Notes under the pieces: generated by a model
What the model was told of the DNA's origin: nothing
What the model saw: the letters and a program-made list of their open reading frames with translations, nothing else
The model's database searches: none
NCBI GenBank assembly: GCA_947579605.1
Contig: OX388320.1
Location: forward strand, 5,022,001-5,086,000
DNA length: 64,000 bases
DNA from: Athripsodes cinereus
Taxonomy: Eukaryota > Arthropoda > Insecta > Trichoptera > Leptoceridae
Direction: 5' to 3'
Made by a program: the position numbers and the translations under genes
Part shown: piece after piece, positions 12,501 through 22,600 of the stretch
Layout of the letters: each line of letters opens with the position of its first letter
Numbering within the stretch: the first letter of the stretch is position 1

Positions 12501-13217
12501 TTCAGCTCCATCAGCCAAATATACATCAAAATCTCTCAATTCTTCTTTCAAACAAATTCCAAAAGAATTCCAGTTCACCTTCGAACGCTTGAAACTCCAC
12601 AGACCGTATGGTTCAATTCCCAACGAACCCCCGACAGACCAAGTGATCAGTCGATGGTCGCTGACAACCTCCCCAACGTGGACCCTCCAATTGGAGAGAT
12701 CCGCAAGCAGATCATCGGTGCATAGAGTTAAATCAATCCAACTCTCCCCCATTGGCCCAGCAAACGTGGCCGGTTGACCGGCAACATTGAGAATGTTGAG
12801 GCCAGCGGAAGATATAAAATCCTCCACTGGTCCACCACTCCCAGTGCGGTCCGTGCCAGGTCTGTCGTGCCAGAGAGGCGAGCGTGCATTAAAATCACCA
12901 GCTACCAAGACCGGTCTGCCCTGCAAAGCGTCAAGAGTCCGTCTCAAGCCCCGGAGGTGTATTCCTACATTATCAGAGAACTTAAAATATACAGATATCA
13001 AGAAGATCTCGCGGCCATCGATTCGGAGGCATATACAACACCGGAACTCATCCGAAAGTCCATCCAAGAACAACGGCTGCACCTTACTGGTGTCCACCAA
13101 GAAACCCGCCATGGGACGAGACCCCTTGTCGATCACGGCAAGCGATAACGTAATATATAAATAGATTGTGCAATTGACGAGTTTATCGCCGTAGCGCGAT
13201 CCTTTGCAACAAAGCCA
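9560..13217 (-). mobile_element. R1-clade LINE, 5'-truncated, with intact ORF
   Basis: One unit read from 13217 down to about 9560: the endonuclease/reverse transcriptase ORF, then a GC-richer 3' UTR of about 580 bp ending near CAATAAAGTTTATTATGG. The UTR holds a GGATA...TATCC stem-loop (9628-9662) shared with other copies in the window. No 28S rDNA and no TTAGG telomeric array flank it, so neither the R1 rDNA site nor the SART/TRAS telomeric site is supported. The 5' end abuts an AT-rich sequence with an in-frame TAA at 13218-13220. Confidence 0.85.
10140..13217 (-). CDS. R1-type LINE ORF2: AP endonuclease, reverse transcriptase, zinc knuckle
   Basis: At least 998 codons without interruption, with an open extension to 13217. 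Numbering from codon GTG at 13136: endonuclease residues VAGDFNA at 78-84 and SDHR at 159-162; reverse transcriptase with FLDIAGAFD (Asp535) and the catalytic YADD at 623-626; C-terminal CCHC knuckle C916, C918, H927, C932. The N-terminal part of the endonuclease (with its catalytic Glu) and ORF1 are missing, so the copy is 5'-truncated. GC content and codon use are much richer than the surroundings, fitting a recent insertion. Long plus-strand ORFs over the same bases are antisense shadows. Confidence 0.92.
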   Translation of the reverse strand, partial: WLCCKGSRYGDKLVNCTIYLYITLSLAVIDKGSRPMAGFLVDTSKVQPLFLDGLSDEFRCCICLRIDGREIFLISVYFKFSDNVGIHLRGLRRTLDALQGRPVLVAGDFNARSPLWHDRPGTDRTGSGGPVEDFISSAGLNILNVAGQPATFAGPMGESWIDLTLCTDDLLADLSNWRVHVGEVVSDHRLITWSVGGSLGIEPYGLWSFKRSKVNWNSFGICLKEELRDFDVYLADGAEVAGEKFNSAVVSAATVALGRCRPGGRRSTNWWTPELTVLRRQFKSAERAFCPVRKGSVLRDSPAGRQLFERLQRARGSFKSAIRHAKTSAWKEWITETGNADPWSVTRTVVKSKRSADHYLTSIVSGDNETVCIDGTLRALLDGLVPLDSMSGDTPFHAALRFQSRCPPDESVIEIDDVTHQELGEIVKRLGPKKAPGIDRVNGVIVKQVWRFCPAEMLGLFRACLRQGVFPKVWKRGLLRVIPKGNDKPLSDLKAYRPITLLPSFGKILEILVRNRLDGALVPGDPKQFGFSRGLSTEHAIDACMKWRDDSKEKNVLGVFLDIAGAFDNAWWPLILAKLKIRGCPRWLFNVISSYFSDRSVVITHAGHLVERVVDMGCPQGSVLGPFLWNVLFDDLLKIDLPPGCTIFAYADDALLLLSGSTRRAIEDNFKTAIERILTWGSVNRLVFSPSKTSAMWLKGALGRGRNPVLRMSGTPVRVVDEVRYLGVVLDRGSSFLPHVRATAERAKVLFFTLRRLSRGTWGLRSGTVRAIYRATYVAQVTYAARVWSHRLSVGSVSTAVLRGQRLPLLAVTGAYRTAASDGLPVIAGVLPADLEVLDSVARRKIMADGGTEYLGISVQTEPGNRGISRAFSQIRERTLDVWQERWDRGRTARLVYDFLPEVRERIKRRFLSFNHFAVQLVTGHGEFKAKLFELGLTDDPWCVCGTGAQFAGHILWECPMMTDARDVMIDSLSDDTPRPVWSGELMISPRNFRAFLEFTDVWVSRWDLLREPGLPPAYLDELDG

Positions 13218-13639
13218 TTAAAATAAAATAAAGCCAAACTTAAAAAAAGCAATTATGTGATATATATTATATATCTTATATTATGTGATATTTTACGTAT
13301 ATTTGTTTTTCTTAGTACGGATGACTCTGGAAAACTTACAAAAAAGTGCGAGAGACATATTCCTTTTCGAAGTCCCTCAAATGAAAAGCATTTCAAGGAT
13401 TTCATCATTAGCTCTTTTGTGTCTATTATTGAACACAGACATCTCCATAATATTTTCATAGTTTTTTATTCTGGGTGAACTCATATAAGATAATATGTTT
13501 TTTTATCTAAACTCGATCAAAGTATATAAACATATAATTATACTTACAGATGATAATAAAAATAATAATCTTTACTGCACAAAGTTAGTATACAAAGGAA
13601 AAAAAAAACATGACAATATACACATGTACACGTATCCAA

Positions 13640-14005
13640 AAACGGGAGGGGGGGATAGATTAAGAAGGATTACTGAGAGCCAGATGTTTCAGTGTATTTT
13701 TGAATGTGGAAATTGTAGAAGAAAATCTGACTAATAGAGGTAAAGCATTCCATAACATAAAGATGTGGGTACGGAGGGTACATTTTCTCCAATATTTTCA
13801 ACTGTATGTATTACACGCATATGTCTACTGGTTCTCAAACATTTGTGTGATGATCGTGTGCACATGGTACAGTGCAACAACAGTGGGTCGATGGGCGAGA
13901 TGTTAATCGCCAATTTAAATATTCGTTCCCATGACATTTTTCTGTTTAACTTTCTGTCATATCGGCGTCTTTGTGAGTAATAAAACTGTACACGAGTGAC
14001 ATTTG
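13640..14005 (-). mobile_element. LINE C-terminal fragment
   Basis: One frame gives MLWNALPLLVRFSSTISTFK and NTLKHLALSNPS stop, the WNxLP...FK..LK ending of jockey/CR1-like ORFs; upstream frames are shifted. Confidence 0.7.
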
Positions 14006-14235
14006 CATGTAGGGTTGCCACAAGTAAAGTGAAATGAGAAATTTATAAGAGAAAATAAAAACATGAATGATGAAGTGCAAGAAGAATAAAATAAATAAAT
14101 AAATAAGTATGTAATAATTAAAGTCATTTTTTTGTTTTTTTTTTATATCAAAACCTAAACTATTGTTTCTAATTCAAATTTTAAGATCAAAAAAATACTA
14201 GAACCACCAACCGCCATAGTAACATTTATTGAATT

Positions 14236-14640
14236 TTTACTACAAGTGGGGTAGGCAGAGAGAACGGAACGCCAAATAATACGGAGTTAGTTGGAAGACA
14301 TCGCATTTTAGCGATAAACTCGGCCTCTGTACATTGAATTGTATAACTGATATTTTCTATGATACTGTTTTAATTTGTATAATTGTAAACAATGTACAGT
14401 GAAGAATAAAATAAGTAAATAGATCTATCTTTACATAGTTTTTCCACATTCATACAATTTCTCATGCACGCACGTCGGTTCCTCTTACTCAACCCACGGC
14501 CGTCCTTGAGAATTTGATCCACGTGATCAAGCCACCTGGTTCTCGGACGCCCGTATTTCCTCTCAATCTTTCTTTCGGACAAGTATATCCTCTTTGTCAT
14601 TCTTAACTCGTCCATTCGTTCAACATTAATTTTTAATGTC
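14236..14640 (-). mobile_element. RTE-like LINE C-terminal fragment with nested LINE tail
   Basis: ERMDELRMTKRIYLSERKIE, KYGRPRTRWLDHVDQILKDG and NRRACMRNCMNVEKLCKDRS in one frame, then interrupted at 14421-14286 by a family T tail before the end of the ORF. Confidence 0.75.
14286..14421 (+). mobile_element. LINE 3'-tail copy (family T)
   Basis: GTTAGTTGGAAGACATCGCA, GCGATAAACTCGGCCTCTGT, ending in GAAGAATAAAATAAGTAAAT. It splits an RTE-like LINE fragment between GGAACGCCA and GATCTATCTTTA. Confidence 0.75.
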
Positions 14641-15009
14641 ATACTTTAATTGACTAAGAAACAATTTTAATTGCCGTTCAGTACCTGTCTACAGGCCAAT
14701 GATATCGTCCACATAATATCTTTAATAAAATATTACATTTTTGAACAGAGGTAGGTAGTTGAGAAATTTTCTGTTCTAGATAAGACATAAAAAAGTCAGA
14801 AATTTCTTACTTAACAAGCTATTTTTTAATTTTGATTTTGGCATCCCTAATGTGTTTTTAATAACATATTGTGAATGAATATTATATTATGAATACATTG
14901 TCATAAAACTGAACATGGAGATCTTGAATTTCTCGCCTTTGGAGAATGTATGTGTATGTATCTACTGCAGATATTATTGGCTCGTTATAATGAAAACAAT
15001 ATATTATTA

Positions 15010-15130
15010 TATATACCGTAACAGTGAAGCAGACAGTGCTATAATGCCACCCATTTAACATACAAGTCGCCCTCTTCGTGGAATAAAAATGAGACATTCA
15101 GGACTTGTGGCATAACTCGTCACTGCAAAT
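15010..15130 (+). repeat. Family E repeat
   Basis: ACATACAAGTCGCCCTCTTC, GACATTCAGGACTTGTGGCA and TAACTCGTCACTGCAAATG. Confidence 0.55.
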
Positions 15131-15149
15131 GTTAAATATCTATAAAATA

Positions 15150-15600
15150 CTAGCTGACCGGGCAAACGTTGTTTTGCCATAGGTATACATTATAATATAT
15201 GGTTGAATATGATTGAATTACTAATAGGGGTTGATGGTTGAAGGGTGAAAATTTAGGACTGTATGTATTTTTTAATGCCTCACCATAAATTTTTTTTTTT
15301 CCAGAATATAAAAAAAAATCGGGTAGGGCCACCTTTAACTTTAAGGGGTATGAAAAATAGATGATGGTCGATTCTCAGACCCACCCAACAAGCACACAAA
15401 ATTTCATCAAAATCGGTTCAGTCGTTTCGGTGGAGTATGATAGTACGGGTTGGCTGGAAAAAATCGCATGTGCGATAAGCCCGCCTTTTGGTAATTTATT
15501 GGAACAAAAACTTGTACACAGTATATATTGATGCCAATAAAGTTTTATTTATTTATTTATGATAACAAACACCGTGACACGACAATTTTATATATTCGAT
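15150..15600 (+). mobile_element. Interspersed repeat starting CTAGCTGACCGGGCAAACG, with nested LINE tail
   Basis: Blocks CTAGCTGACCGGGCAAACGT, AAAATCGGTTCAGTCGTTTC and ACACCGTGACACG...ATTTTATATATT are a widespread arthropod non-coding repeat. A family T LINE tail (about 15461-15551) splits it; ATGATA occurs on both sides as target duplication. Confidence 0.65.
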
Positions 15601-15682
15601 AAACGAATTTTGTGAACGTTGTCCATGAACGCCAAAAGTGATCAATTGAGCCAGCCTAGAACCAATTCGTAAGCGTTGGGAT

Positions 15683-16569
15683 TAGAGGGTATCTTTTCCC
15701 GGATTATTTTTGTTCCCGGGAAACGGGAAATTTTAAAATGAATTTCCCGGGATTCCCGGGAATCCCGGGAAATTCATTATTATATTTATAAATATTCAAT
15801 TTTCAACAAATTTGGTATAAAAACTCTCATAACTTGTTGACCCTTGCAAACATTTTGATTTGATAAATAAAAATCAAATTTTTGTTACCATTATAAGTAA
15901 TTTGCTTAAAAAAAACTAAATAGCTGACTGACGAGATTTATTTAGGTAGTCTATGTTATATCAAAATAAAAATTGTTTACAAAATATATAAACTTTTAAT
16001 TTTGGATCATCCTATCAAGCAAAAAAATGTTATGGATTTTGGCAAAGCTTTTTAAAGATTTTTGACTTTAAAAAATGAGAAATTTCGACAAAAAAAGATT
16101 TTTTATATCGGTTAATATCCATGAATAAAACAAAAAAAAATGACAGTTGGCTGCACTAATATTTTTAAGAACTATCCAACTTTTCGAAATATGTAAAAAA
16201 AAAAACATGAAAAATTGTAGGATTCTTATACATTGTAGGCCAAACACACCTCCGATTTCGAATTATATTTAGAATAATTATGCTTCTTTCAAACGAATAC
16301 ATTGAAGCTATAATTAAGTTTTTTTTTAAGTATAACACTTATATTGGTAATTAATATTATTTTTCATATTTTCATATCAAAATATTCGTCAGCTTCTACA
16401 AGTTTATCATGACTATTACAGTTAACTAAACAAAGATTTCGGTATCGGTATGGCAATCTGCATGACTAATAATTTGTATTTTTTCCCGGGAAAGGATTCG
16501 TTTTTTTCCCGGGAAACGGGAAATAAAAATTAGAGGGTTTTCCCGGGAATTCCCGGGAGTAACCCTCTA
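15683..16569. mobile_element. Non-autonomous hAT element, 887 bp, perfect 8-bp TSD
   Basis: Termini TAGAGGGTA and TAACCCTCTA are inverted; GTTGGGAT flanks both sides (15675-15682, 16570-16577). Subterminal regions are packed with TTCCCGGGAAACGGGAAAT-type palindromes at both ends. The AT-rich interior has no ORF. Confidence 0.9.
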
Positions 16570-16577
16570 GTTGGGAT

Positions 16578-16700
16578 TCCTTTCTCACTTCTTCCGATTA
16601 GATTTTGCACAATGTAACATTGTATAGACATGGTTCTCCAATACAGATATCTGATTAGTTTTGCCATCTGTGCATTGTGCCTAAATCTGGTTAAATAATA
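16578..16700 (+). repeat. Dispersed repeat copy that was a hAT target
   Basis: CACTTCTTCCGATTAGATTT, TGCACAATGTAACATTG and AGACATGGTTCTCCAATA are shared with 18704-18850 (CATTTCTTCCGATTAGATAT). Identity of the repeat unknown. Confidence 0.6.
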
Positions 16701-16814
16701 AAAAATTAGTAGGTAAGTAAATATTCTAAACACTTCAGTACTATTTTTTATTACTTTTATACAATTCTCAAGATATTAGGGGTGGGGGAAGCTATTCTGT
16801 TTAGTCCTTCTGGG

Positions 16815-17060
16815 TACACTGAGAAAAATACTAACGAAATTTCACAACGAATCATTGGTACGTACATCAGATTAGGACCAGAGATAGTACAAAAGGTTCA
16901 TTAGTACGAATCTATAATATTAACTTCTCGCAAACAAATTGTTGGTAAATTTAATATTATAGATTCGTACTAATGAATCGTTTGTACTATCTCTTGTCCT
17001 AATCTGATAGTACGTACCAATGATTTGTTGTGAAATTTCGTTAGTATTTTTCTCAGTGTA
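16815..17060. mobile_element. Palindromic Tc1/mariner-type MITE, about 242 bp plus TA TSD
   Basis: CACTGAGAAAAATACTAACG at 16817 and its reverse complement ending at 17058, each next to TA. Pairing extends almost to the centre (TAATATTATAGATTCGTACT block). Confidence 0.85.
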
Positions 17061-17096
17061 CGGCATCTTGTCATATTATTATTTTATTTTTTGGAA

Positions 17097-17325
17097 TACA
17101 AATAACATAACATGCATAGACAGTTCACACAGATCGAGCTTGTACCAAAATAAGACAATATGAATATTGTATTATGGGTACTTACGCGACGATACACATA
17201 TGTAATATATAATGTACAATGCATTAAACACATATATGATATGTAACACTCAAATCTAGGACAATTTGAAAAAGGTCATTATTTATTTTGCCCTGGCCGG
17301 GACCTCGTGAGTCAAACACAAGAGC
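17097..17325 (-). mobile_element. tRNA-derived SINE, family B
   Basis: Minus-strand copy with box-B-like GTCCCGGCCAGGGCAAA, GACCTTTTTCAAATTGTCC, TACCCATAATACAATATTCA and AGCTCGATCTGTGTGAACTG, ending in an ATGTT-rich tail. Confidence 0.75.
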
Positions 17326-18019
17326 TTTTTTTTCTGTGCCACACCGGCCACCAGAGATATTAATTTATAGGTACATCCTTTATCGAGCACCTTCTATGAC
17401 ATAAATATCCGAGTACACAATTAAGAATTACTTGGAAATAATAAACAGGTTAGATTGAATTTTTTCTCTGAAAGTAAACGTATAATATTATAACCACGGA
17501 AGAAATTCCTTAGTAATCATTTCCGAATGTTTTACTTTTCACTAATTGATTCATACTTTAAATTTATATTTAATAAAATATACCAACATGCCGGTGGTAC
17601 CTACCTGTTATCATGACGTGGTCCGACCAAGAGATTCCGGATTTGCAGGTATTCCTCAGCTGACCTATTCAGCCTTCACGATATAAGCATATTGCTGACT
17701 GTGAAAGCAGGTATTTGAGTGTATATTTTTTCAGATGTAGTTTTCATAACATAGATTAGGTTTACTGGAAGACATTGCCTCAAGGCAATATGTACACATT
17801 TTGTACAAATTTATTTGCACAATTAAGTGTTTATTATTATTATGTTCCTGCTGAGATCGCATTGGCCAGAAGGGCAGGGTGAAATTTTGAAATATATCTA
17901 ATAATATATCAGAATATTCAATGTTGACTGATATGTAATATAGAATATGTCTCCCATTTTTTCTGCAAGTTTTCGAGTATCCTGTAAAAAACAGGTGTTT
18001 GTAAGACATCAAATCTTTT

Positions 18020-18155
18020 CAGCGATGAGGTATGCCACCCATTCTGAATGTATTATTTTTATATTACCACATAGAGGAGTACCTGCATCTTTATTAAATG
18101 CGTTTGGTTTGCTGGCTAACCTGCTTATGGGAGATGTCGTGATGGTATAGTAGAA
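18020..18155 (-). repeat. Family E repeat
   Basis: Reverse complement of the family: AGCGATGAGGTATGCCACCC, ATTCTGAATGTATT, GGTTTGCTGGCTAACCTGCT and GATGTCGTGATGG. Confidence 0.55.
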
Positions 18156-18261
18156 TTGCGTCCAATTTAACACTTTCAGTGTCCATGGTCAACATTCACC
18201 AATTCCGTTTAGGAGATGCCAAGACTGGCATAGTAGTAGGTACTGACAGACTAGAGAGAGT

Positions 18262-18345
18262 TGAAATATAAATAAATTGTCACCTAAACGGATAAATAGG
18301 AGTCCTTGGACTCTTGAAATATCCGACAAATGAAGTTATTTCAAC
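18262..18345 (+). mobile_element. R1-like LINE 3' terminus (stem-loop copy)
   Basis: CACCTAAACGGATAAATAGG with the paired AGTCC/GGACT loop and ATATCC, then AAGTTATTTCAAC. Same terminus as at 24.5 kb. Confidence 0.6.
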
Positions 18346-18360
18346 GAATTCCGTTCAGGA

Positions 18361-18695
18361 CAAGGGTGGCCAACCCGCGGCCCGCGGGCCACGTACGTTC
18401 CTGCTTGTGGCCCGCGAAGCATATGCACATTTTTTTAGTCGGTACAAGTACGCGTCACTTTTTTGAAAGAGCTAGGTATTTTGTGAAAATATTCCTAAAA
18501 AAACCGAGGAATTTTAAAACATTTCCAATTCCTATACCATTTTGAAAATTTTGCGCGGGGGGGATAGAAATTTTAAGGGGAAGTAAAATTATTAAACGTT
18601 TTATATTATATGGAGTATATTTGTTTGTTGTGCGGCCCGGTAGGAAATCTCATTCTGAAATTTGGCCCGGCTGCTGAAAAGGTTGGCCACCCATG
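18361..18695. mobile_element. Non-autonomous hAT element, 335 bp
   Basis: Ends CAAGGGTGGCCAACC and GGTTGGCCACCCATG are inverted, with GGCCCGCGGGCC just inside, as in Charlie/ZBED-type hATs. Flanks GTTCAGGA and GTTTAGGA are an 8-bp TSD with one change. Confidence 0.85.
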
Positions 18696-18703
18696 GTTTA
18701 GGA

Positions 18704-18850
18704 CAATTTGAAAGGGTTGGGCCGTTTTTCTCATTTCTTCCGATTAGATATTGCACAATGTTGCATCATGCAGACATGGTTCTCTATTTGGAGATGTCTG
18801 ATTGGTTTTTTCATCTTTACGTTGGGCCCAAATCAAACCCAGTTAAACAA
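18704..18850 (+). repeat. Second copy of the hAT-target repeat
   Basis: Homologous to 16578-16700 and likewise interrupted at its left side by a hAT element. Confidence 0.6.
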
Positions 18851-18989
18851 AAAGAAAGAAAATACACTAAATGAAAATTATCTTATATTTTTATTAAGTT
18901 CGATTTCTTTGAGATATCGACTATACAGTTCCATAGCTCCACAAAGCGATTTTTTTATTAAATTGATAATACACACAATCAAAGCCAGT

Positions 18990-19451
18990 CTTTCTATTCC
19001 ACAAATAAATAACTTTAAAAAATACACGGTGTCGTTTATAAATTAAATATTTAGAAATGGAAAAAAATGTACCTAAAATCAATTCCACAAATAAAATTTT
19101 CTATTTTTTAACTATTGAACAGAACAGAGACAACGTATGTCTTTCGCAGTGCAATTATTTTAAAGTGCGAAATTAAAAAAAAAAAAGATTGACAATGTCA
19201 TCAAAAGACAAAAGACTTCTCTCTCGATATTTAAACATATAGTAGAAGAAAACATTCGTTTTTGAATTTCGTACAATATCATAGTCGCACTGTTAAAGAC
19301 ATACGTTGTCTTTCTTCCGTTCAACCGTTAGAAATAGAATTTTTTGTTTGTGGAATTGTAAATAATTACATTTTTTCCATTACTAATTATTCAATTTACA
19401 AAGGACACCGTGTGTTTTTTTTATATTTATTTATTTGTGGAAATGAAAGAA
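18990..19451. mobile_element. Foldback element of about 460 bp
   Basis: Left arm 18990-19170 and right arm 19262-19451 are imperfect reverse complements (TTCCACAAATAAATAA, ACACGGTGTC, GACAACGTATGTCTTT blocks), with a 90-bp spacer. Confidence 0.75.
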
Positions 19452-19639
19452 AAGTGTTGATTGTGTGTATTATCAACTAAATTAAAAAAAAAATATTTAC
19501 CTACATACGGCAAAAGCCATTTATTACATGTTATATATAAATAATTATTACATAATAAAATTGAAAACAAAACACACACATATACGATATAAAAAATTAT
19601 AAAAGACAATATTACGAATGAAACAATATAAAAGATATT

Positions 19640-20405
19640 AAAATTTAAAAATACAATGCAGTTACTACTATCTACTGCACCCTCACGCCGTGTCCCAGGT
19701 GGGGTAGGCAGAGAGAACGGAACGCCGTGTTGATCTATCCTTACATACTTCTTTCTCTTCCTCTACATTAATCCAGTTTCGCCGTCCTTGAGATTCTGAT
19801 TCACGTGGTCAAGTCGCGCTTTCTCACACCCCCTCTTTCAGATGCATACACGTACAAAATTTATAAAAAACTAAACCACTTGTACTCAACGATATTAAAA
19901 TTTAAAAATACAATGCAGCTACTACTATCTACTGCACCCTCACGCCGTGTCCCAGGTGGGGTAGACAGAGAGAACGGAACGCCGTGTTGATATATCCTTA
20001 CATACTTCTTTAGCTTCCTCTACATTCATCCAGTTTCGCCGTCCTTGAGATTCTGATTCACGTGGTCAAGCCGCGCTTTCTCACACCCCCTCTTTCAGAT
20101 GCATACACGTACAAAATTTATAAAAAATTAAACCACTTGTACTCAACGATATTAAAATTTAAAAATACAATGCAGCTACTACTATCTACTGCACCCTCAC
20201 GCCGTGTCCCAGGTGGGGTAGACAGAGAGAACGGAACGCCGTGTTGATCTATCCTTACACACTTCTTTCGCTTCCTCTACATTCATCCAGTTTCGCCGTC
20301 CTTGAGATTTTGATTCACGTGGTCAAGCCGCGCAGTTCTTGGACATCGCGCTTTCTCACACCCCCTCTTTCAGATGCATACACGTACAAAATTTATGAAA
20401 AATTA
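19640..20405. repeat. 257-bp tandem triplication of a LINE-derived unit
   Basis: Three head-to-tail copies, period 257 bp between copies 1 and 2. Each has ACAATGCAG(T/C)TACTACTATC, CACGCCGTGTCCCAGGTGGG and CATACACGTACAAAATTTAT, i.e. the RTE-like LINE end plus flanking DNA. Copies 1 and 2 lack 18 bp (AGTTCTTGGACATCGCGC) present in copy 3. The repeated 61-codon ORFs are not genes. Confidence 0.9.
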
Positions 20406-22435
20406 AACCATTTGTTGAGTTATTGAACTGGACATTCGATATATTATTATAATAACCTTAAAGTAACGGAATTCCAATCATTATTATTACTTTTAAAAAA
20501 ATTCTAGGTTACAAAATGTAGCATCACCATGCTACATCGTTTATTATAAAATTCCTTACGATATAATAATAATAACATGTAGGTATAACGACGCATTAAT
20601 GTTACTCGGAGGATCATGTGTGGTTTGTGAAGATGAAAAGTGAAAGTTGAATGATAATAATAATAATAATAAGTCAAACAATTAATTTATTTATTTAAAA
20701 TCGATAATATATTAAATATTTACTTATTTACAATTTTTAAAATACGTATATTATAACTAATAATGAACATTAATTTTGTACTTTTATTAATTTTCAATAT
20801 TTTATGATTTTTTTACGCAATTGGATGTCATGTACTCCTAAAGGAAGTTTACATATTATCTTTGTGAACATACCTACCTAGTTAATACCTATTCAAATAG
20901 GTTGACTATCGGTGAGTGTAATCAACTGGAATTATAAATCTAGAGTGGTCCAAAAATAAAAAAAAAATATGATTAATCTTCTATAGTTAAGAGACTGTTT
21001 TGAAAAATACATTTTTTTTAGTTTATTGGGTGATCAATATATACGATTTATTCTAAATTTTAAACTGAGTTTTGAAATTAATACAACTGTAGCCTAATCG
21101 CTCTCACTAACAGTAATATCTTTGTGTTTTGAAGGTGGAGTAAGTAGGTCAGCAGCGGAAAAGTGGAACCCAGGATCTCTCGTTTAAAAGTCCAAGACTT
21201 TGCGTTCCGGCTGCAGACCACCCCAAATAATACCTGCCTTATGATATACAATTAATGGGGTAGCCATTGGACTATCTACATCTTGTAAACATATTATAAG
21301 TTAATATACATGTGCCCTAAATACCTACATTTTGTCAAAATTATATAATATTTTTTTTATTATAATATTCATTAAAATCTAATGATATTTTAAATATTGA
21401 CTGTATTATCCAACTATACTTAAACTAACATCTATATTGATTATTCAAAAATGTGTTGTAAACAAATAAAAGTAGGTACCTCTGTATATACAATAAAATT
21501 CAAAAACACACACACGCACATAAAATATTAAAAAATAGTAATTAATTAGTAAAGTCAACAGATTAACATAAAAATCAAACATTTATTTTTATTAGTAGGT
21601 AGGTAGGTACTTATGTATGTAATTAAATGTTTTATTTGAGTTATAAGTAATTATTACTGAAGATGGACGTATGTCCGAAAAGCTTCTAATTTCAATATAT
21701 TAATCAAGTGAAAGTAAACAGTTGTTATTTTATTTTTATTATAGTATAATCTTAAAAATAAATTGATATTCATGGTATGTAATTTGGGAACAAAAAAACT
21801 GTTTAAATATGAATCGACAATATTTTTAGAGGAAGATTGATTATTGTAGAATAAGAAGGATAAGCTCTAGAAAAACTATAAAATATGTTTTTTGTAGTGA
21901 AGAAATCAATCAAATACACAATCATTCTGTCAATCACTCCTTAAAAGCTTTGCCTTAAGAAGATCTACCAAACATTTCCAGTGAGATGGTATTGAATATG
22001 ATGACTTCATTGAGTTGCAATGGTTATGTCGTTGATGGCTATGTGTTGCCTTTTTATGTCTTTTTATTTATTTATTAACTTCCTTTAGAACAAACAGTCA
22101 TCACATATATTAACAACAATGCAATATAAAACAAAACATAGACCAAAAAAGTTCACTTATATTACCCAAATACAAATCAGAACATTCAAAATATTACAAA
22201 TAATGACACACTAATGAATTAAACCGAATTAGAAAGTACTGCACATGAAGAACAATGAATAATGATGTCTTCTTTGTGTGTTTTTATTTGGATCAAAAAA
22301 TATGTTTTATTTTATTTTATTTTTACATCCTTTTCAGAATCAAACAGTCAATTACAGAATTTATTTTAAACAAACTATACATTCAATATGTGGACCAGCA
22401 ATGATACCAAATTTACCAGAAATGTTTCATAATTA
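20406..22435. other. Intergenic, little content
   Basis: AT-rich DNA with short AAT runs (20.65 kb); apart from the possible SINE at 21.13-21.25 kb nothing is supported. Confidence 0.6.
21130..21245 (-). mobile_element. Possible tRNA-derived SINE
   Basis: Minus strand: GGTCTGCAGCCGGAACGCAA, AGTCTTGGACTTTTAAACGA and GAGATCCTGGGTTCCAC resemble box A, anticodon region and box B. Confidence 0.4.
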
Positions 22436-22600
22436 TATCTATATATATAAAAGAAAGTGGTGTTAGTTACACCATGTATAACTCAAGAATGGCTGTACCG
22501 ATTTGAATGATCTCTGATTTGTCCGATTCATCTCCGCCCCGAATAGCCGATTAGCTATTAAAACATTTTACAAATTCACGGGAAGAAAAGTTACGAAGAA
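22436..22600 (+). mobile_element. Helitron-like 5' fragment
   Basis: TATATATATAAAAGAAAGTG, GTGTTAGTTACACCATGTAT, AACTCAAGAATGGCTGTACC and CGATTTGAATGA resemble 5' ends of insect Helitrons. No Rep/helicase ORF or 3' hairpin is seen. Confidence 0.45.

Noticed and set aside
10848..13164. Several plus-strand ORFs of 120-190 codons
   Set aside because: They are antisense to the intact R1-type LINE frame and show no family motifs; GC-rich coding DNA gives such shadows.
18708..19046. 112-codon plus-strand ORF
   Set aside because: Runs across a repeat boundary into a foldback arm; chance frame.
19805..20247. Two identical 61-codon plus-strand ORFs
   Set aside because: Created by the 257-bp tandem repeat over a LINE end; identity comes from recent duplication, not selection.
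19679..20405. CRISPR-like regular repeats
   Set aside because: Three 257-bp units without short repeats and unique spacers; eukaryotic tandem duplication.
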